Origin: Methanoregula sp.
GTDB taxonomy: Archaea > Halobacteriota > Methanomicrobia > Methanomicrobiales > Methanospirillaceae
DNA: 6,318 nt
Direction of reading: 5' to 3'
Assembly (NCBI GenBank): GCA_028711405.1
Contig: JAQTSH010000093.1
Span: 1-6,318 of the forward strand
Part shown: piece after piece, positions 6,043 through 6,318 of the stretch
How the letters are laid out: each line of letters begins with the position of its first letter
Position numbering within the stretch: the first letter of the stretch is position 1
Notes under the pieces: model-generated
Seen by the model: the letters and a program-made list of their open reading frames with translations, nothing else
Told to the model about the DNA's origin: nothing
Databases searched by the model: none
Program-made: the position numbers and the translations under genes

Positions 6043-6143
6043 CAAGCATTATCGATGAACCCGTATTTTGTCAGGATTTACAGATGTCCAACGGGAGATG
6101 GTATTCCCACGGAAGATGGATTGCCCGGATATCCCCTGACTGT

Positions 6144-6159
6144 TAAGGCACATGCCTTA
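6144..6159. repeat. 7-bp inverted repeat, possible operator or hairpin
   Basis: TAAGGCA (6144-6150) and TGCCTTA (6153-6159) are perfect inverted copies around CA. The near-continuous symmetry suits a dimeric regulator binding site as well as a small RNA hairpin. It lies about 120-135 bases before the possible start at 6280. No regulator can be named. Confidence 0.35.
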
Positions 6160-6246
6160 CTCCCCTCCCTCACTCCACGGAAGGTCATCCGTCTCACTTT
6201 GCGAACCCTCAGGAAAAGTAGCATTGAATTATAACCACTAACCCAA

Positions 6247-6262
6247 AAGTACAATTAATACA
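6247..6262 (+). promoter_or_regulatory. Putative promoter for the gene at the right edge
   Basis: The AT-rich segment AAGTACAATTAATACA includes a TATA-like TTAATA (6255-6260) about 25 bases before the GTG at 6280. That spacing would place the transcription start at or near the start codon, as in leaderless archaeal mRNAs. No Shine-Dalgarno sequence lies before 6280, which agrees with a leaderless message. Confidence 0.35.
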
Positions 6263-6279
6263 AATGATAAAATATACTC

Positions 6280-6318
6280 GTGCACAAAAAGAGAGCAAAG
6301 AAAGACTCGGTCTTTACA
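6280..6318 (+). CDS. Possible 5' end of a gene continuing past the window (partial)
   Basis: GTG 6280 opens a frame reading MHKKRAKKDSVFT to the window edge, closed upstream by TAA at 6268. From memory, a basic start followed by KDSVFT resembles the N-terminus of PD-(D/E)XK nuclease/transposase-like (Rpn-family) proteins, but 13 residues are too few to rely on. An overlapping frame from ATG 6264 (MIKYTRAQKESKERLGLY) is also open to the edge and is an equally possible start of a different protein. The sequence to the right would decide. Confidence 0.3.
   Translation, partial: MHKKRAKKDSVFT

Larger units (their letters stand above)
5906..6279. other. Intergenic region at the right end
   Basis: About 370 bases with no convincing complete gene. 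Contents: three T7 tracts (5972-6042), tiny frames of 17 codons (6005-6058) and 20 codons (6084-6146), an imperfect 18-base tandem repeat (6091-6108 and 6109-6126, 14 of 18 matching), an inverted repeat (6144-6159), and an AT-rich stretch from about 6224 that looks like a promoter for a gene leaving the window. Confidence 0.6.

Noticed and set aside
6301..6315. Inverted repeat AAAGAC/GTCTTT at the right edge
   Set aside because: It lies within the possible coding start of the edge gene and is only 6 bp, so chance is sufficient.

Overview
The window looks like chromosomal DNA of a methanogenic archaeon, most likely of the order Methanomicrobiales (Methanoregula/Methanosphaerula-like). This is inferred from protein style, not from a marker gene. 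The two large genes encode secreted, Asn/Thr-rich, sequon-rich surface proteins built from PKD domains, a larger domain resembling the archaeal DUF3344 family (named from memory), a cohesin-like domain and a dockerin. AT-rich promoter-like stretches, oligo-T tracts at gene ends and GGAG-type ribosome binding sites also fit an archaeon.

Layout, all on the + strand. Bases 1-66 may be the last codons of an upstream gene. Bases 67-375 are intergenic, with a small stem-loop (91-108) and an AT-rich promoter-like stretch before the first large gene. The gene at 376-2109 encodes a 577-residue protein: signal peptide, one ~230-residue DUF3344-like domain, two PKD domains separated by a Ser/Gly linker, a Thr-rich stalk and a C-terminal membrane anchor. 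After a short intergenic hairpin comes a paralogue (about 2223-5297; about 1024 residues): signal peptide, two DUF3344-like domains alternating with PKD domains, a third PKD domain, a cohesin-like domain and a two-repeat dockerin. It has no membrane anchor. The two genes are probably co-transcribed and may make an anchored and a released or non-covalently attached partner at the cell surface.

Downstream, a 22-codon reading frame (5388-5456) overlaps by ATGA the start of a 150-residue lysine/arginine-rich protein (5453-5905). That protein is made mostly of three nearly identical 24-residue NUMOD3-type repeats, the DNA-binding module of phage and intron homing endonucleases, but has no nuclease domain. 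It is probably a remnant or solo module of a mobile endonuclease and appears unrelated in function to the surface genes.

The last 413 bases have no convincing complete gene. They hold oligo-T terminator-like tracts (5947-6042), a short inverted repeat (6144-6159), an AT-rich promoter-like stretch and possibly the first codons of another gene (from 6280) that runs out of the window. No tRNA, rRNA, CRISPR array or insertion sequence was recognised.
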